Counted from the first letter of the stretch, positions 18,301 through 26,365 are shown. The stretch is DNA of 64,000 nt from Larkinella rosea (GCF_003858635.1 NZ_RQJO01000017.1:1-64000); one strand, 5' to 3'. Program-made: numbers and translations. The notes: a model not told the origin generated them from the sequence alone.

Positions 18301-18418
18301 ACTTCGGCAATAAATTATAAGACAATTGCTTGTAACTCAGCGCACCGAACAGAATTAGTACGATGAATACGGTTGTTACCAGCAACGGCCGTTTGACAGC
18401 TATTTCGGATATTGACAT
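15299..18418 (-). CDS. RND efflux transporter permease (HAE1/AcrB family)
   Basis: Inner-membrane proton-driven pump subunit of 1039 residues, the usual AcrB length. It has twelve membrane segments in two halves, two large periplasmic loops, and the proton-relay aspartates in GILVDDSIVVLENINRH of TM4. The second half repeats the pattern (GLVAKNAILIVDFANQLK). It works with the adaptor and TolC-like genes upstream in the same operon. The substrate is probably hydrophobic or amphipathic compounds, given MarR control, but is not determinable. An intergenic fold-back (18434-18555) separates it from the adaptor gene. Confidence 0.95.
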   Translation of the reverse strand: MSISEIAVKRPLLVTTVFIVLILFGALSYKQLSYNLLPKFEANVISVATTYRGASADEVETNVTKRIEDALSSLEGLDRMTSTSQEGASIVIIQLKNGVSTTLAQQDAQRKVEQIVNLLPDGADRPILNKFSTDEIPVLRMGVTADLSPTELYDLIDNDLKPQLSNVSGVGQVNIIGGNEREIQINVNPEKLRAYGVSIGQVSQAITAANTSYPAGQLETQESQYSIRFDASVETTNRLRELIIARKTNGSQVLLKDLAEVVDATTKPTAINHINARPSIGMQIQKQSDANAVSVSQLTQAKIAQLEKQYSKVKLKFNIASDQSVYTLASAHAVVEDMGLAVLIVSLVMLLFLHSFRSAMFVLVALPSSMIPTFALMYLMGFSLNLMTLMALSLVVGILVDDSIVVLENINRHLEMGKDKRTAALDGRSEIGFTALAITLVDVVVFVPLAMTGGLIGNILREFALVVVFSTLMSLLVSFTLTPLLASRFGKIEVLSKKSLWGRLNLGFESLIDRLTAAYGRILVWALGHKRYVFLGIFAMLVGAIALVPAGFIGGAFMPASDQSEMSVQIELAPTASIYQTNALAQRAEQIIMKHPEVTNVFTNVGYTSSGIATSSNSNIADLNVKLVDKKLRTVSTEGFGQILKKEVAQIPGVKVTVSPVGIVGAQQAPIQIAVKGTNLTAIRKAAAQVKEVTQSIPGTQDVKYSVKDPKPEVTVNLDREKMAQLGINAADVGMALQNAFRGNDQSKFKQNGNEYDILISLDRFDRTKPEDISRLTFVNNQGKMFELSQFATVQEQIGESVLERIDRLSSVTINAQVVGRPVGTVGTDIQTKMAKVKLPEGVSIQYLGQLQQQSDAFGSLGLALMIAILLVYFIMVALYESVVYPFVVLFSIPVALVGALLALALTMESLTVFSIVGMIMLLGLVAKNAILIVDFANQLKAEGHDVIHALIEAGKERLRPILMTTLAMILGMLPIALASGAGAETKNGMAWVIIGGLTSSLLLTLLIVPSMYLVVDRIIARFSGKKVKPKKPQELEVV

Positions 18419-18433
18419 TTTAGTAGTTTTTTA

Positions 18434-18555
18434 ACGTACCCACGGACCGGCGGGCGCTCCCGTTTAGTCCGTGAAATCCTGATCAAGAGTGATGTTCTGG
18501 AAATTTAAGAATCTCACGGACTGAACGGGGTCGCCCGTGCGATCCGTGGGTACGT
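18434..18555. repeat. ACGTACCCACGGACT-family fold-back, copy 1
   Basis: The left arm starts at 18434 (ACGTACCCACGGA) and the right arm ends at 18555 with its complement. Each arm itself contains a palindromic CACGGAC-to-GTCCGTG piece separated by a GC-rich stretch. It occupies the gap between the adaptor and pump genes inside the RND operon. Confidence 0.75.
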
Positions 18556-18559
18556 GCGG

Positions 18560-19615
18560 TTATTTCGTAATTTCTACGGGTTTGCCGTCGCTCAAATTAA
18601 GCTGGCCTGTTGTAACAACCTGATCACCAGCCGATAAACCGTCCAGAACCTCAATCGAATCGCCAAACTCCCGACCCACTTTAATGACGCGTTTCTTCAC
18701 CGCATTGCCATTCACGATGTAGACGTACGGGTTTTTGATGCTTTCAACGAGCGCCATACGCGGAATCTGTAACGCTTTCTGGTTGGATTTCTGCGAGAAA
18801 TCGACGTTTACAAATGTTCCGGCTTTTAAGCCACCGGCGTTGTCGATCGTAATTTCGACCGGATAATTGTGTTCGTCGGTGCCTTGCGGGGCGATGTACG
18901 AAATGCGGCCGTTGAAGGTTTTTCCGGGAAATACATCCGCCGAAACCCGAACCGTCTGGCCTTCGCGCAAACCGTATACATCACTTTCATTGACTGGCAC
19001 CTGCACTTTCAGACGAGCCACATCCAGAACCGTTCCCAAAACCGTCCCGACCGTGATGTACTCACCCGGTTCGATGTTCTTCTTCACAATCCGCCCGCTG
19101 ATCGGCGCTTTCACGTTTGCATCCGCAATTTGCTTCTGAATCTGTTCGGCCTGATTGATGGCGTTTTCGTAGTTGTATTTCGTCTCGTTCAACTGGATTT
19201 CAGTGGTCGCATTTCCGGCCAGCAAGGTTGTGTAGCGCGTCACGTCCTTTTTCAGTTTCTCGATGTTCAGCCGGGTGGCTTCCAGCGACAGTTCTTTCAG
19301 TTTGTTGTCCAGTTCCACCAGCGAAGCACCCTGACGGATCGAAGACCCCAGCTCAAAATTCACTTTCGTCACTTTTCCGGCAGTCGTGGCCGTAATATCC
19401 GCTTCCTTGAACGGAATCAGGTTACCGGTTTTGATCAACTGCTGGCTAACGGTCCCTTCGGCCACTTCCGTCACCGTCACCGGAATGGCCGTGCTGGTGT
19501 TGGTCGGCAACTGGTTTTTTTCGTCGATTTTCTTCTTGTTGGAAGCCAGCCGGAAGCCGATGAGTGACGAAACGGCTAAAATGGCTACTACAACGATGAG
19601 GGTTGTCTTTTTCAT
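18560..19615 (-). CDS. RND efflux periplasmic adaptor (membrane fusion protein)
   Basis: 351 residues from the ATG at 19615. An N-terminal membrane anchor (TTLIVVVAILAVSSLIGFRL) is followed by a split barrel-sandwich domain (GKVTKVNFELGSSIRQGASL and VKAPISGRIVKKNIEPGEY) flanking a coiled-coil hairpin (about 110-165). Beta-barrel and membrane-proximal domains complete it. It links the pump with the TolC-like channel. A longer frame opens at 19696 right behind the tolC-like stop codon; I prefer 19615 because the signal anchor starts there. Second structural gene of the MarR-controlled operon. Confidence 0.92.
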   Translation of the reverse strand: MKKTTLIVVVAILAVSSLIGFRLASNKKKIDEKNQLPTNTSTAIPVTVTEVAEGTVSQQLIKTGNLIPFKEADITATTAGKVTKVNFELGSSIRQGASLVELDNKLKELSLEATRLNIEKLKKDVTRYTTLLAGNATTEIQLNETKYNYENAINQAEQIQKQIADANVKAPISGRIVKKNIEPGEYITVGTVLGTVLDVARLKVQVPVNESDVYGLREGQTVRVSADVFPGKTFNGRISYIAPQGTDEHNYPVEITIDNAGGLKAGTFVNVDFSQKSNQKALQIPRMALVESIKNPYVYIVNGNAVKKRVIKVGREFGDSIEVLDGLSAGDQVVTTGQLNLSDGKPVEITK

Positions 19616-19696
19616 GGTATTCGGTTGTATAACTTGCTGTTGTTGACCGGTTTCGTGTTCATGTTGGTAACCCATAGCACGAAACCATGAACTCAT

Positions 19697-21031
19697 TTAT
19701 TGAAGTTGGTTATAAAAGCTGAGCAACGTGCCCTGCGATTTTTCGAGATCGAGCCGGGCCTGATAAAAATTGATGAGTGAATTGATGTAGTTCGACTGCG
19801 ACTGTTGGTACGAATTGTCGGCGTTGATCAGATCCGTCAGCGTTTTGGTGCCCTGTTTGTATTGCAGGGTGGTGACGTTGTAAACCTCCTGCGCCAGTTT
19901 CACGTTCCGGTCGTCGTTCTGCACGTTGGCCTGCGCCCGCTGAATCTGCGATTGAGCATTATTGAACTGGAGCCGGTACGACGCCGTGTTCAACCGTTGC
20001 TGTTCTTCCTGCGTCAACACGGTCAGTTTGGCCTGCTGAATCTGGGCGTCGCGCTGAAAACCGTCGAAAATCGGAACATTCAGCCGCAACCCGATGCTTC
20101 CAAAGCCCATGAAGTTGCTGAACGAATTACTGAAATCATTCGCCAGCACCAGCGAGCCGTAGTTGGCCGAAAAATTCAGCGTTGGCAGATACCCGGCTTT
20201 GGTGCGCTGCAGCTGCAGCCGTTGCAGCGACAGATTGGTTTCGGCCTGCTGGAAAGAAACCAGGTTTTTAGCTTCGAACTGCGACGGCTCCAAGGTCGGT
20301 ACCTGCTTCATAATCAGTGAATCGGTAAGCACCAGCGCCTGTTCCTGCGGCAAACCCATCTGGAACTTCAGGCGGTTCAGTGCCAGATTCAGATCGTTTT
20401 CGGCCAGCGACAACTGCGACTTTGAGTTGTTCTGATTCACTTCCGTCCGGGTGTAATCAACCGGCTGAATGACGCCGTTGTCCCGTTGCAGTTTCAGAAC
20501 ATCCAGTACCTGCTGCGTCCGTTCAATATTATCTTTCAGTAACGCAATCTGCTGCTGGGCGATAAACACCTGGTAATAATTGCTCGTGATGTTATAAATG
20601 ATTTCCTCGCGGGTCTGGCGGGTGTTCAGTTCGGCGAGTTGCTGGTTCGGTTTGGCGGCTTTCAGGCCCAGCAACAACGATTTGTCATAAATCGGCTGGG
20701 TCACCTGCGCGTTGACGTTGGTCTGATATTTTGAACCCAGCGTAATCCGGGTGGGTTCGGTACTGCCTCCTAGACCGGCGGGCAATAAAGTCGATTGCAG
20801 TTTCAGGTTATCGGTGAAGTTTCCCGTTCCGCTAACCTGCGGCAAATACAGGCCGAGGGCCTGACGGGCTTGCTGGTTGGCGGTTTCGGTTTGGTACTGT
20901 GCAATCCGAACGGTGCCGAAATGCTGGAGGCCGTAGTCGATGGCACTTTTCAAGGTCCAGTTCGTTTGTGCCCAACCGGGCAGCGAAGCGGTTGTTGAAA
21001 GCATTAAAATAAGAGCAGCTAACTTTTTCAT
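19697..21031 (-). CDS. TolC-family outer membrane efflux protein
   Basis: 444 residues. The signal peptide (KKLAALILMLSTTASLPGWAQ) is followed by two repeats of the outer membrane efflux domain, rich in long alpha-helices (TRQEEIIYNITSNYYQVFIAQ-type, later RLQFNNAQSQIQRAQANVQN). It forms the outer-membrane channel for the RND pump. First structural gene after the MarR regulator, with its own promoter and operator half-sites just upstream (21066-21102). Confidence 0.93.
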   Translation of the reverse strand: MKKLAALILMLSTTASLPGWAQTNWTLKSAIDYGLQHFGTVRIAQYQTETANQQARQALGLYLPQVSGTGNFTDNLKLQSTLLPAGLGGSTEPTRITLGSKYQTNVNAQVTQPIYDKSLLLGLKAAKPNQQLAELNTRQTREEIIYNITSNYYQVFIAQQQIALLKDNIERTQQVLDVLKLQRDNGVIQPVDYTRTEVNQNNSKSQLSLAENDLNLALNRLKFQMGLPQEQALVLTDSLIMKQVPTLEPSQFEAKNLVSFQQAETNLSLQRLQLQRTKAGYLPTLNFSANYGSLVLANDFSNSFSNFMGFGSIGLRLNVPIFDGFQRDAQIQQAKLTVLTQEEQQRLNTASYRLQFNNAQSQIQRAQANVQNDDRNVKLAQEVYNVTTLQYKQGTKTLTDLINADNSYQQSQSNYINSLINFYQARLDLEKSQGTLLSFYNQLQ

Positions 21032-21065
21032 AATTGTATTATACTGAGAAAAACTTTTATTGTGG

Positions 21066-21102
21066 ACATATCAACAGTAGACATATCAACTATTTATTCA
21101 AA
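21066..21102 (-). promoter_or_regulatory. Promoter of the RND operon with two MarR half-site repeats
   Basis: On the minus strand TTTG (21102-21099), a 19-nt spacer and TACTGTTG (21079-21072) form a near-consensus promoter. Two direct copies of GTTGATATGT, 15 bp apart (21090-21081 and 21075-21066), cover the spacer and the end of the -7 box. The repeat shares its core with the palindrome before the MarR gene. Occupancy would block the promoter. Confidence 0.6.
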
Positions 21103-21108
21103 AGAAAA

Positions 21109-21585
21109 TCAAACTTCAATCAGTGTCATTACTTTCCGCAGTAACCGAACCAGCGTTTCTACTTCTACGGGCGTCAGCTGGCTGGTCACCTCGTCATCCA
21201 GTCGTTTCGCGGTATTGACAATTTTTTCGATAATCATTTTCCCGGCAGGAGTTAGCTGAATCAGATTCTTGCGCCGGTCGATACTATCGGGTGTAATCCG
21301 AAGATATCCGTCCCGTTCCAATGTGCGAATTGAACGTTGAATGCCCGATTTATCCTTCTGCAATATGTTGGCGATATCCTGTTGCGAGAGTAATCCATCC
21401 GGTGAACAGTTGACGACAAAAAGCACCGGAAGCTGTTCTAACTGGAGCGATGACCCGGCTTTGGCCAGATCCCGGTTTGCTTTCTTGGCAAATAAATGGG
21501 AAACCTGGTTGACATTAAATAGGACAAGATTACCCATCATGGCTACTATTCGTTCTTTGATCGTTGTTTCTTCGTTGGAGATCAT
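21109..21585 (-). CDS. MarR-family repressor of the RND operon
   Basis: 158 residues with the winged-helix MarR fold: SQQDIANILQKDKSGIQRSI is the recognition region and RITPDSIDRRKNLIQLTPAG the wing. I start at the ATG 21585, because a TAAGTTTG promoter box ends only 5 nt before it and the upstream extension (to 21621) would translate the operator. A perfect palindrome sits in its promoter, and the same half-site recurs before the tolC-like gene. This strongly suggests that it represses itself and the pump. Inducer unknown. Confidence 0.92.
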   Translation of the reverse strand: MISNEETTIKERIVAMMGNLVLFNVNQVSHLFAKKANRDLAKAGSSLQLEQLPVLFVVNCSPDGLLSQQDIANILQKDKSGIQRSIRTLERDGYLRITPDSIDRRKNLIQLTPAGKMIIEKIVNTAKRLDDEVTSQLTPVEVETLVRLLRKVMTLIEV

Positions 21586-21590
21586 GGCTG

Positions 21591-21622
21591 CAAACTTATA
21601 ATCAGTTGATATATCAACCAAA
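21591..21622 (-). promoter_or_regulatory. MarR promoter with operator palindrome in the spacer
   Basis: TTTG (21622-21619), a 20-nt spacer and TAAGTTTG (21598-21591) match the Bacteroidota promoter fully. The spacer contains the perfect 14-bp palindrome GTTGATATATCAAC (21605-21618). The -7 box ends 5 nt before the ATG, predicting an almost leaderless transcript and simple steric autorepression. Confidence 0.7.
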
Positions 21623-21685
21623 TTTTATCAAAAAAAGTTTTGTATTTTTTGAGGATACGGTTTCTTGTCGGGATGAACGGTAAAC

Positions 21686-21730
21686 CGTACCCTCGGACCG
21701 GCGCGCGCCCCCGTTTAGTCCGTGGATACG
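21686..21730. repeat. ACGTACCCACGGACT-family fold-back, copy 2 (compact)
   Basis: A single hairpin: CGTACCCTCGGACC on the left faces TAGTCCGTGGATACG on the right, with a GC-rich centre like that of copy 1. It lies between the MarR promoter region and the end of an SDR gene. Confidence 0.6.
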
Positions 21731-22465
21731 TTAGTTATTCTTCATGATTCGGTCGGCAAGGGCGGGTGAAAACCGCTGGAGAAGCCGCAGGAGTTTTGTC
21801 TTGCCAATGGGAATCTCCAGCCGATCATTCCGAAAATGGGGCATGAATTCATCGACAAGTTGTTCGGGAGACATCTTTCCGGTTCCCCGGCCGGCCGTCA
21901 TGGGCGTTTCGACCAAGGCCGGAATGATCTCGAAGACCTTAACCGACGTCGGTTCAAGCTGATACCGCAGTGCTTTCGTCACGGAGTGAATGGCTGCTTT
22001 TGTTCCGCCGTAAACCGGTGCCGATTTTTTGGGTGCATACGCCAAACCCGACGACACATTCACAATGGCGGCTTCGGGTTGTTTCAACAGAAGCGGCAAC
22101 AGCCCATAAATCAGGTGCAGCGGGCTGGTCAGATTGACAGTGATTTCATTTGTAATTTTTCGGGAGCCATCCGGTTCGGTGGTCCAGTCGTAATTGTATT
22201 GCACGCCCGCGTTGTTGATCAGAATGGTAATGTCCTGATGTTCAGCCCGACAGCGCTGGATCAGCGCATCAACCTGGGCTGGATCGGCCAGATTGCAGGG
22301 AAGAGTGATGATTTCGGGAAACTGTATCTGGAGCTGATGCAACCTGGCCGGATCGCTGGCGACGACAAGCAGCCGGTTGCCGAAGTTGTAAAACCGCTTA
22401 ACCAGTTCATAACCAATGCCCGAGGTGCCGCCTGTCAACAGGATCGTATGGTTAGTGACTTTCAT
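21731..22465 (-). CDS. SDR-family oxidoreductase (DltE-like)
   Basis: 244 residues. It has the Rossmann motif TGGTSGIG, the NNAG motif, catalytic serine in NVSSGLAY and YGGTK (YxxxK). Closest type by pattern is the DltE-like classical SDR with an IIPALVETPMT segment. Substrate unknown. Its start overlaps the end of the darcynin gene by 14 nt, so the two are probably translationally coupled, downstream of a Crp/Fnr-type regulator. Confidence 0.88.
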   Translation of the reverse strand: MKVTNHTILLTGGTSGIGYELVKRFYNFGNRLLVVASDPARLHQLQIQFPEIITLPCNLADPAQVDALIQRCRAEHQDITILINNAGVQYNYDWTTEPDGSRKITNEITVNLTSPLHLIYGLLPLLLKQPEAAIVNVSSGLAYAPKKSAPVYGGTKAAIHSVTKALRYQLEPTSVKVFEIIPALVETPMTAGRGTGKMSPEQLVDEFMPHFRNDRLEIPIGKTKLLRLLQRFSPALADRIMKNN

Positions 22466-22814
22466 GGGGAGCGGTTTTTAAACGTTCGTCAAATTCCCGG
22501 AAACCGTTTTCCTGCCCCATAATGAGATCGACCAGCTCGAAATACGGGCCACTGTAGATTTTGGTGTCCCGCAACCGCTCGATGAGCCATTGGTAATCCT
22601 TCAGATTACGCGTTCGGACAATTAAAAAATCAGAAACCCGGGCATGAAAATATTCGCTGTCAAACAATCGAACCTCGACCGTTTGGCTGACTTCCTGAAA
22701 AACAGGCCGTACCGTTTTTTCAAAATAGGTGTTTCGTTCGTTGCGGCTGAGCGAAAGCCATTGGGGCTTCGCGTTCAGCAAGAGCAGGATGGTGTATTCG
22801 GTTTCGCTTGTCAT
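22452..22814 (-). CDS. Darcynin-family protein
   Basis: 120 residues, no signal peptide. The LLLLNAKPQWLSLSRNER start and the RVSDFLIVRTRNLKDYQWLIERLRDTKIYSGPYFE body match my recollection of the darcynin family, small alpha/beta-barrel-like proteins of unknown function. It overlaps the downstream SDR gene by 14 nt and lies 83 nt behind a Crp/Fnr regulator; these three probably form a unit. Confidence 0.65.
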   Translation of the reverse strand: MTSETEYTILLLLNAKPQWLSLSRNERNTYFEKTVRPVFQEVSQTVEVRLFDSEYFHARVSDFLIVRTRNLKDYQWLIERLRDTKIYSGPYFELVDLIMGQENGFREFDERLKTAPHESH

Positions 22815-22897
22815 GGTCTGTTTTGGACGAGAACAGGTATTCGTCAGGGCAAAACTAGGGGACGCGAAACGGAAGAAAATTTACATAGGTAAAGAAA

Positions 22898-23473
22898 TCA
22901 GCGACGGGCCATTTTTCGCCGAATGCGGCTTAACTGCGTCGGGGTGACGCCCAAATAAGAAGCAATGTGGTATTGCGGAATGCGTTGTTCCAGACCGGGA
23001 AACTGTTGCTGAAAGAGTTCATAACGGGTCTGGGCGTCGGACAAAACCAGTTCGATCTCCCGTTCTTCTTTTTGTACGAAAAACCGCTCCGCCAGCAATC
23101 GAGCCGCCCGTTCGAGATCGGGGGCGGTATCGTATAGGGCTGAAAAAGAAGCAAAATCGGTTACCAGCAATCGGCAATCGGTGAGCGACTGCTGCCAGAT
23201 TTGATTGGGTTTTCCGGTAATCAGGGATGCGTAACCACCTATAAAAGACCCGGGTACAAAAAAATGTTTGTTGTATTCAACGCCCTCCCGGTTTCGGTAA
23301 AAAGCCCGCATGACGCCGTCTGTCAGAAAGCCAATCTGGGTCGCTTTCCGCCCGTCTTCCAGAAAAAACCGCCCTTTGGGTAGCTGAACTTCCGAAAAAA
23401 GAAGTTCCAGTTGCTGCCAGGTCTCTGAACGAATGGGCGTAAGACCGTTGAGGAAGGCTTTTAAGGTTTCCAA
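22898..23473 (-). CDS. Crp/Fnr-family transcriptional regulator
   Basis: About 191 residues. The N-terminal cyclic-nucleotide-binding-like domain (about 25-115) contains LPKGRFFLEDGRKATQIGFL. The C-terminal end, IASYLGVTPTQLSRIRRKM, is an HTH of the short Bacteroidota Crp type. No FNR-type cysteine cluster is seen. Start uncertain: TTG at 23473 fits the family N-terminus, while a GTG at 23488 would lie inside a fold-back repeat and is less likely. Probable regulator of the darcynin-SDR genes behind it. Confidence 0.85.
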   Translation of the reverse strand: METLKAFLNGLTPIRSETWQQLELLFSEVQLPKGRFFLEDGRKATQIGFLTDGVMRAFYRNREGVEYNKHFFVPGSFIGGYASLITGKPNQIWQQSLTDCRLLVTDFASFSALYDTAPDLERAARLLAERFFVQKEEREIELVLSDAQTRYELFQQQFPGLEQRIPQYHIASYLGVTPTQLSRIRRKMARR

Positions 23474-23480
23474 ACTATAT

Positions 23481-23566
23481 GTACCCACGGACTTTAGTCC
23501 GTGAGATGCTGGATAATTAAGTCGCTTGCTAGTAACGAAGTCTCACGGACTAAAGTCCGTGGGTAC
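23481..23566. repeat. ACGTACCCACGGACT-family fold-back, copy 3 (perfect)
   Basis: The arms 23481-23506 and 23541-23566 are exact reverse complements over 26 bp with a 34-nt centre. Each arm contains its own small palindrome, CACGGACTTTAGTCCGTG. The right end touches the stop codon of the FGGY kinase gene, and the left end reaches to 8 nt before the chosen Crp/Fnr start. It is the cleanest copy of the family. Confidence 0.85.
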
Positions 23567-24963
23567 TAAACCGCATAACGGCCGGTGGCCGCGTAATGCT
23601 TCAGTTCGATGGTATCGCCCGGCAGCGGTTTGGTGTTCCAGTGGTGGTGAATTGCCAGTGCCGAGCCGAGTGCAGTGGCCTGCGCCATCGAAGCGGCAAA
23701 AACTTCCGTTTGCGGAAACGCGGATGCCAGCAAATTCATGTAGATCGGGTTTTTGCTAAAACCACCGTCCACAAAAATCCGCTTCACCGGAGAGTTTTCG
23801 AGCACCAGATTGGTCGAAATCAATTGCTGCGATACAATGTCCAGAATCAACTGGTGGTAGGCTTCTTCGTAGGTCCGGAAAGCCGACAGATCGCGGTATT
23901 TGAAGAGTGATTCCTGGAGCGGGGGCGCTTTTACATCTTTGAATTGATTGTCAGAATTCGGACGTGAATCCCGCAAATACTGGATGGTATCCGCGTCAAA
24001 ATCCACCTGTTTGTAGAAATCGACGGCGGTTTCAAAATGCGCGGCAATGCGTTTGGTCTGCTGTTCGTGTTCGTACCCGGCAAAAAGCCGCGACGCCTTG
24101 ATGGGTTGTCCCTGATAATGCAGGTAACACAGGCAATCGTATTGCAATTCTTCCGCCGTCAGCGGAATGGTATTGAACGGGTTCAGGCTGATCGACCAGG
24201 TGCCGGTCGAAATCAACACGAATGGTTCCTGAAACGACGCCAGATACGGGATCAAAGCCGCCGAACTGTCGTGCAGGCCGACGCCCACTTTGAGCGGATG
24301 ATTCAGCCAGATGGCATTGAGAACGCTATCGGAGGTGAAAATGGGACCAAACAGTTTGTCCAGTTTTTCAGCAATAACCCAGTCGTGGTACTGTTTCTTG
24401 GTAAAATCCCACAACATCGTGTGGCAGCCAATGCTGGTAACATCCGTCAGGACCTGGCCGGTAAACAGGTAGCTCAGGTATTGCGGTAAGTGCAGCGAAT
24501 ACCAGATGCGACGGAATAACTTCGGTTTGTCATACTTGATGCGGTATAACATGAGTCCCGAATTCAGGCTGTCGAGCGCCGGAGAAGCGGTTTGCATCGC
24601 CAGGGTCGTCTCATCGCCGTAAGTCTGGTAGAATTTCTGCCGGATTTCTGCGGGGTACGGTTTCAGGTAATTATACAAATAACCGATCGGCCGGCTTTCT
24701 TCGTCGAGGTGAACAAAACTGGCGCCGTAAGTTGAGAAATTCAGGGCTTTGATTTCAAACTCGGGCAACGCCAGAACCTCCCGCAACAGGGTCTGAACCC
24801 AGGCCGTCAGCCGGGTCAAATCTTCGCAGGGATCACCATCATCGTCTACAATTTCCTCAAACGGCTCCGATCGTTCCCACACGATTTCATACCGCTCGTT
24901 GAACAGAAACAGCTTCTTATTCGTCTTCCCGACGTCGAAAATGGCAATAACTGGCGTTTTCAT
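23566..24963 (-). CDS. FGGY-family sugar kinase, probably rhamnulokinase-type
   Basis: 465 residues. ATP and sugar sites of the FGGY fold are visible: DVGKTNKKLF (phosphate 1), GVGLHDSSAALIPYL, STGTWSISLNP (phosphate 2) and RIFVDGGFSKNPIYMNLLAS (adenosine). It phosphorylates a ketose; L-rhamnulose is inferred from its place behind a rhamnose-type isomerase and the fused aldolase/dehydrogenase. L-fuculose or another deoxyketose is possible. Third gene of the operon; fold-backs lie at both ends. Confidence 0.83.
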   Translation of the reverse strand: MKTPVIAIFDVGKTNKKLFLFNERYEIVWERSEPFEEIVDDDGDPCEDLTRLTAWVQTLLREVLALPEFEIKALNFSTYGASFVHLDEESRPIGYLYNYLKPYPAEIRQKFYQTYGDETTLAMQTASPALDSLNSGLMLYRIKYDKPKLFRRIWYSLHLPQYLSYLFTGQVLTDVTSIGCHTMLWDFTKKQYHDWVIAEKLDKLFGPIFTSDSVLNAIWLNHPLKVGVGLHDSSAALIPYLASFQEPFVLISTGTWSISLNPFNTIPLTAEELQYDCLCYLHYQGQPIKASRLFAGYEHEQQTKRIAAHFETAVDFYKQVDFDADTIQYLRDSRPNSDNQFKDVKAPPLQESLFKYRDLSAFRTYEEAYHQLILDIVSQQLISTNLVLENSPVKRIFVDGGFSKNPIYMNLLASAFPQTEVFAASMAQATALGSALAIHHHWNTKPLPGDTIELKHYAATGRYAV

Positions 24964-24995
24964 TTTTTGAATGAGTGACGGGGCCGCCCGCGCGG

Positions 24996-25077
24996 TGAGT
25001 GAATGATAGAATGAGTGAATAGCTTCGAAGGAAGTATGTAGTGGACGAAGCTATTCACTCATTCTATCATTCACTCA
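24996..25077. repeat. GAATGAGTGAAT-type perfect fold-back
   Basis: Arms 24996-25027 and 25046-25077 are exact reverse complements over 32 bp around an 18-nt loop, built from repeated ATGAGTGAAT units. Outside, TTTTGAATGAGTGA (left) again matches the right flank but is split by a 17-nt GC-rich insertion. It fills the gap between isomerase and kinase genes. Confidence 0.85.
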
Positions 25078-25090
25078 TTCAAAATTAAAT

Positions 25091-26365
25091 TTAAAGTCCT
25101 GTGGCGATGGTTTTTAGGCCACGTTCGCCGATGAGTTGCTGGCGGATGTTCAGTTGGCGGAATAAAGTCAGGGGTTGCAAGGCACCGCCCGCCCGCCGAC
25201 GCGCTTCGGCCACCAGGGCGCGGACGTCGGTGCGGTAAGCTTCCTGCAAAATTTCCTGCGCCCGCACCACATCATTGGCTTCGCGGGCTTCTTCCAGTGC
25301 CACGCGATCGACCAATAAGGCTTGCGCGTACGCCAGTTGAATGGCTTCGACAGACTGCAACAAATCTTCCAGTGGATCCTTGACGTTGTGGCTGGCATCG
25401 ATCATCCAACCCAGATCGGTCGCGTGATCCATGCCTTTGGCGTCCATGCCTTCAATCAATTCATTGAAAATCAGAAATAACTGATAAGGCCGAATGCTGC
25501 CAACCGTCAGATCGTCGTCGCCGTATTTGGAGTCGTTGAAGTGAAAACCGCCCAGTTTGCCTTCCATCAGCAGCAACGCAACGATTTGTTCGATGTTGGC
25601 ATTTGGCAAATGATGCCCCAAATCGACGAGCGTGTAGGCTTTCGGACCCAGTTTATTGGCGTACAGCAAGGAGGCACCCCAGTCGCCGACGGTCATCGAA
25701 TAGAAATTGGGTTCAAAGGCTTTGTACTCGACAAAGACTTTCCAGTTATCGGGCAATGCCGTGTAGATTTCCTGCAAACTTTCGTACGTCCGCTCAAACG
25801 CTTTCCGGAAATTGAGCTGTCCCGGAAAACAGGAACCGTCGGACAACCAGACCGTTAGTGATTCGGAACCCAAGGCAACGCCGTGTTTGATGACCTCAAT
25901 GTTATGGTCGATCGCCTGTTGCCGAACCGCCCGGTCGACGTGCTGGAGCGAGCCAAATTTATAACTATGTTCCTGATCGGGCTGATCCTGAAACGTATTG
26001 GAATTCATGGCATCGAACCGTAACCCAAAACTGGCGGCCAGGCTTTTGATGGCTTCGCCGTCCTTCGGAATATCCCAGGGAATGTGCAGCGAAATCGCTC
26101 CACTGGATTGGTTCAGGGCATGCAGTAAGCCGACATCTTCAATTTTTTCCTCCAGCGAGCGCGGTTCGCCACCGCCCGGAAACCGGCCAAAGCGGGTTCC
26201 GCCGGTTCCCAGCGCCCAACTCGGAATGGCAATCTGGAAATCGATCAGTTTTTTGATGATCTCTTCCGCATTGGCAACTTCCTCCGTCCAGTACGACAGC
26301 TTCCGCTGGTGCGCTTCCAGTGCCTTCTGGTTATATTCGGCTATTTTATACGCTTCGAGTTTCAT
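25091..26365 (-). CDS. rhaI: Sugar isomerase, L-rhamnose isomerase (RhaI) type
   Basis: 424 residues, a TIM-barrel metal-dependent aldose-ketose isomerase. Conserved segments are ISLHIPWDIPKDG, SLTVWLSDG, VFVEYKAFEPNFY (metal-binding glutamate), LVDLGHHLPNANIE and GGFHFNDSKYGDDDL, which carries His and Asp ligands. The pattern is that of Pseudomonas/Rhizobium-type RhaI rather than E. coli RhaA. It would convert L-rhamnose to L-rhamnulose. Operon position between RhaEW-type and kinase genes supports this. Confidence 0.85.
   Translation of the reverse strand: MKLEAYKIAEYNQKALEAHQRKLSYWTEEVANAEEIIKKLIDFQIAIPSWALGTGGTRFGRFPGGGEPRSLEEKIEDVGLLHALNQSSGAISLHIPWDIPKDGEAIKSLAASFGLRFDAMNSNTFQDQPDQEHSYKFGSLQHVDRAVRQQAIDHNIEVIKHGVALGSESLTVWLSDGSCFPGQLNFRKAFERTYESLQEIYTALPDNWKVFVEYKAFEPNFYSMTVGDWGASLLYANKLGPKAYTLVDLGHHLPNANIEQIVALLLMEGKLGGFHFNDSKYGDDDLTVGSIRPYQLFLIFNELIEGMDAKGMDHATDLGWMIDASHNVKDPLEDLLQSVEAIQLAYAQALLVDRVALEEAREANDVVRAQEILQEAYRTDVRALVAEARRRAGGALQPLTLFRQLNIRQQLIGERGLKTIATGL

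Noticed and set aside
24996-25077. The 32-bp inverted repeat considered as CRISPR or an insertion-sequence end.
   Set aside because: There is only one pair of arms, no spacer array, no transposase and no target-site duplication visible.
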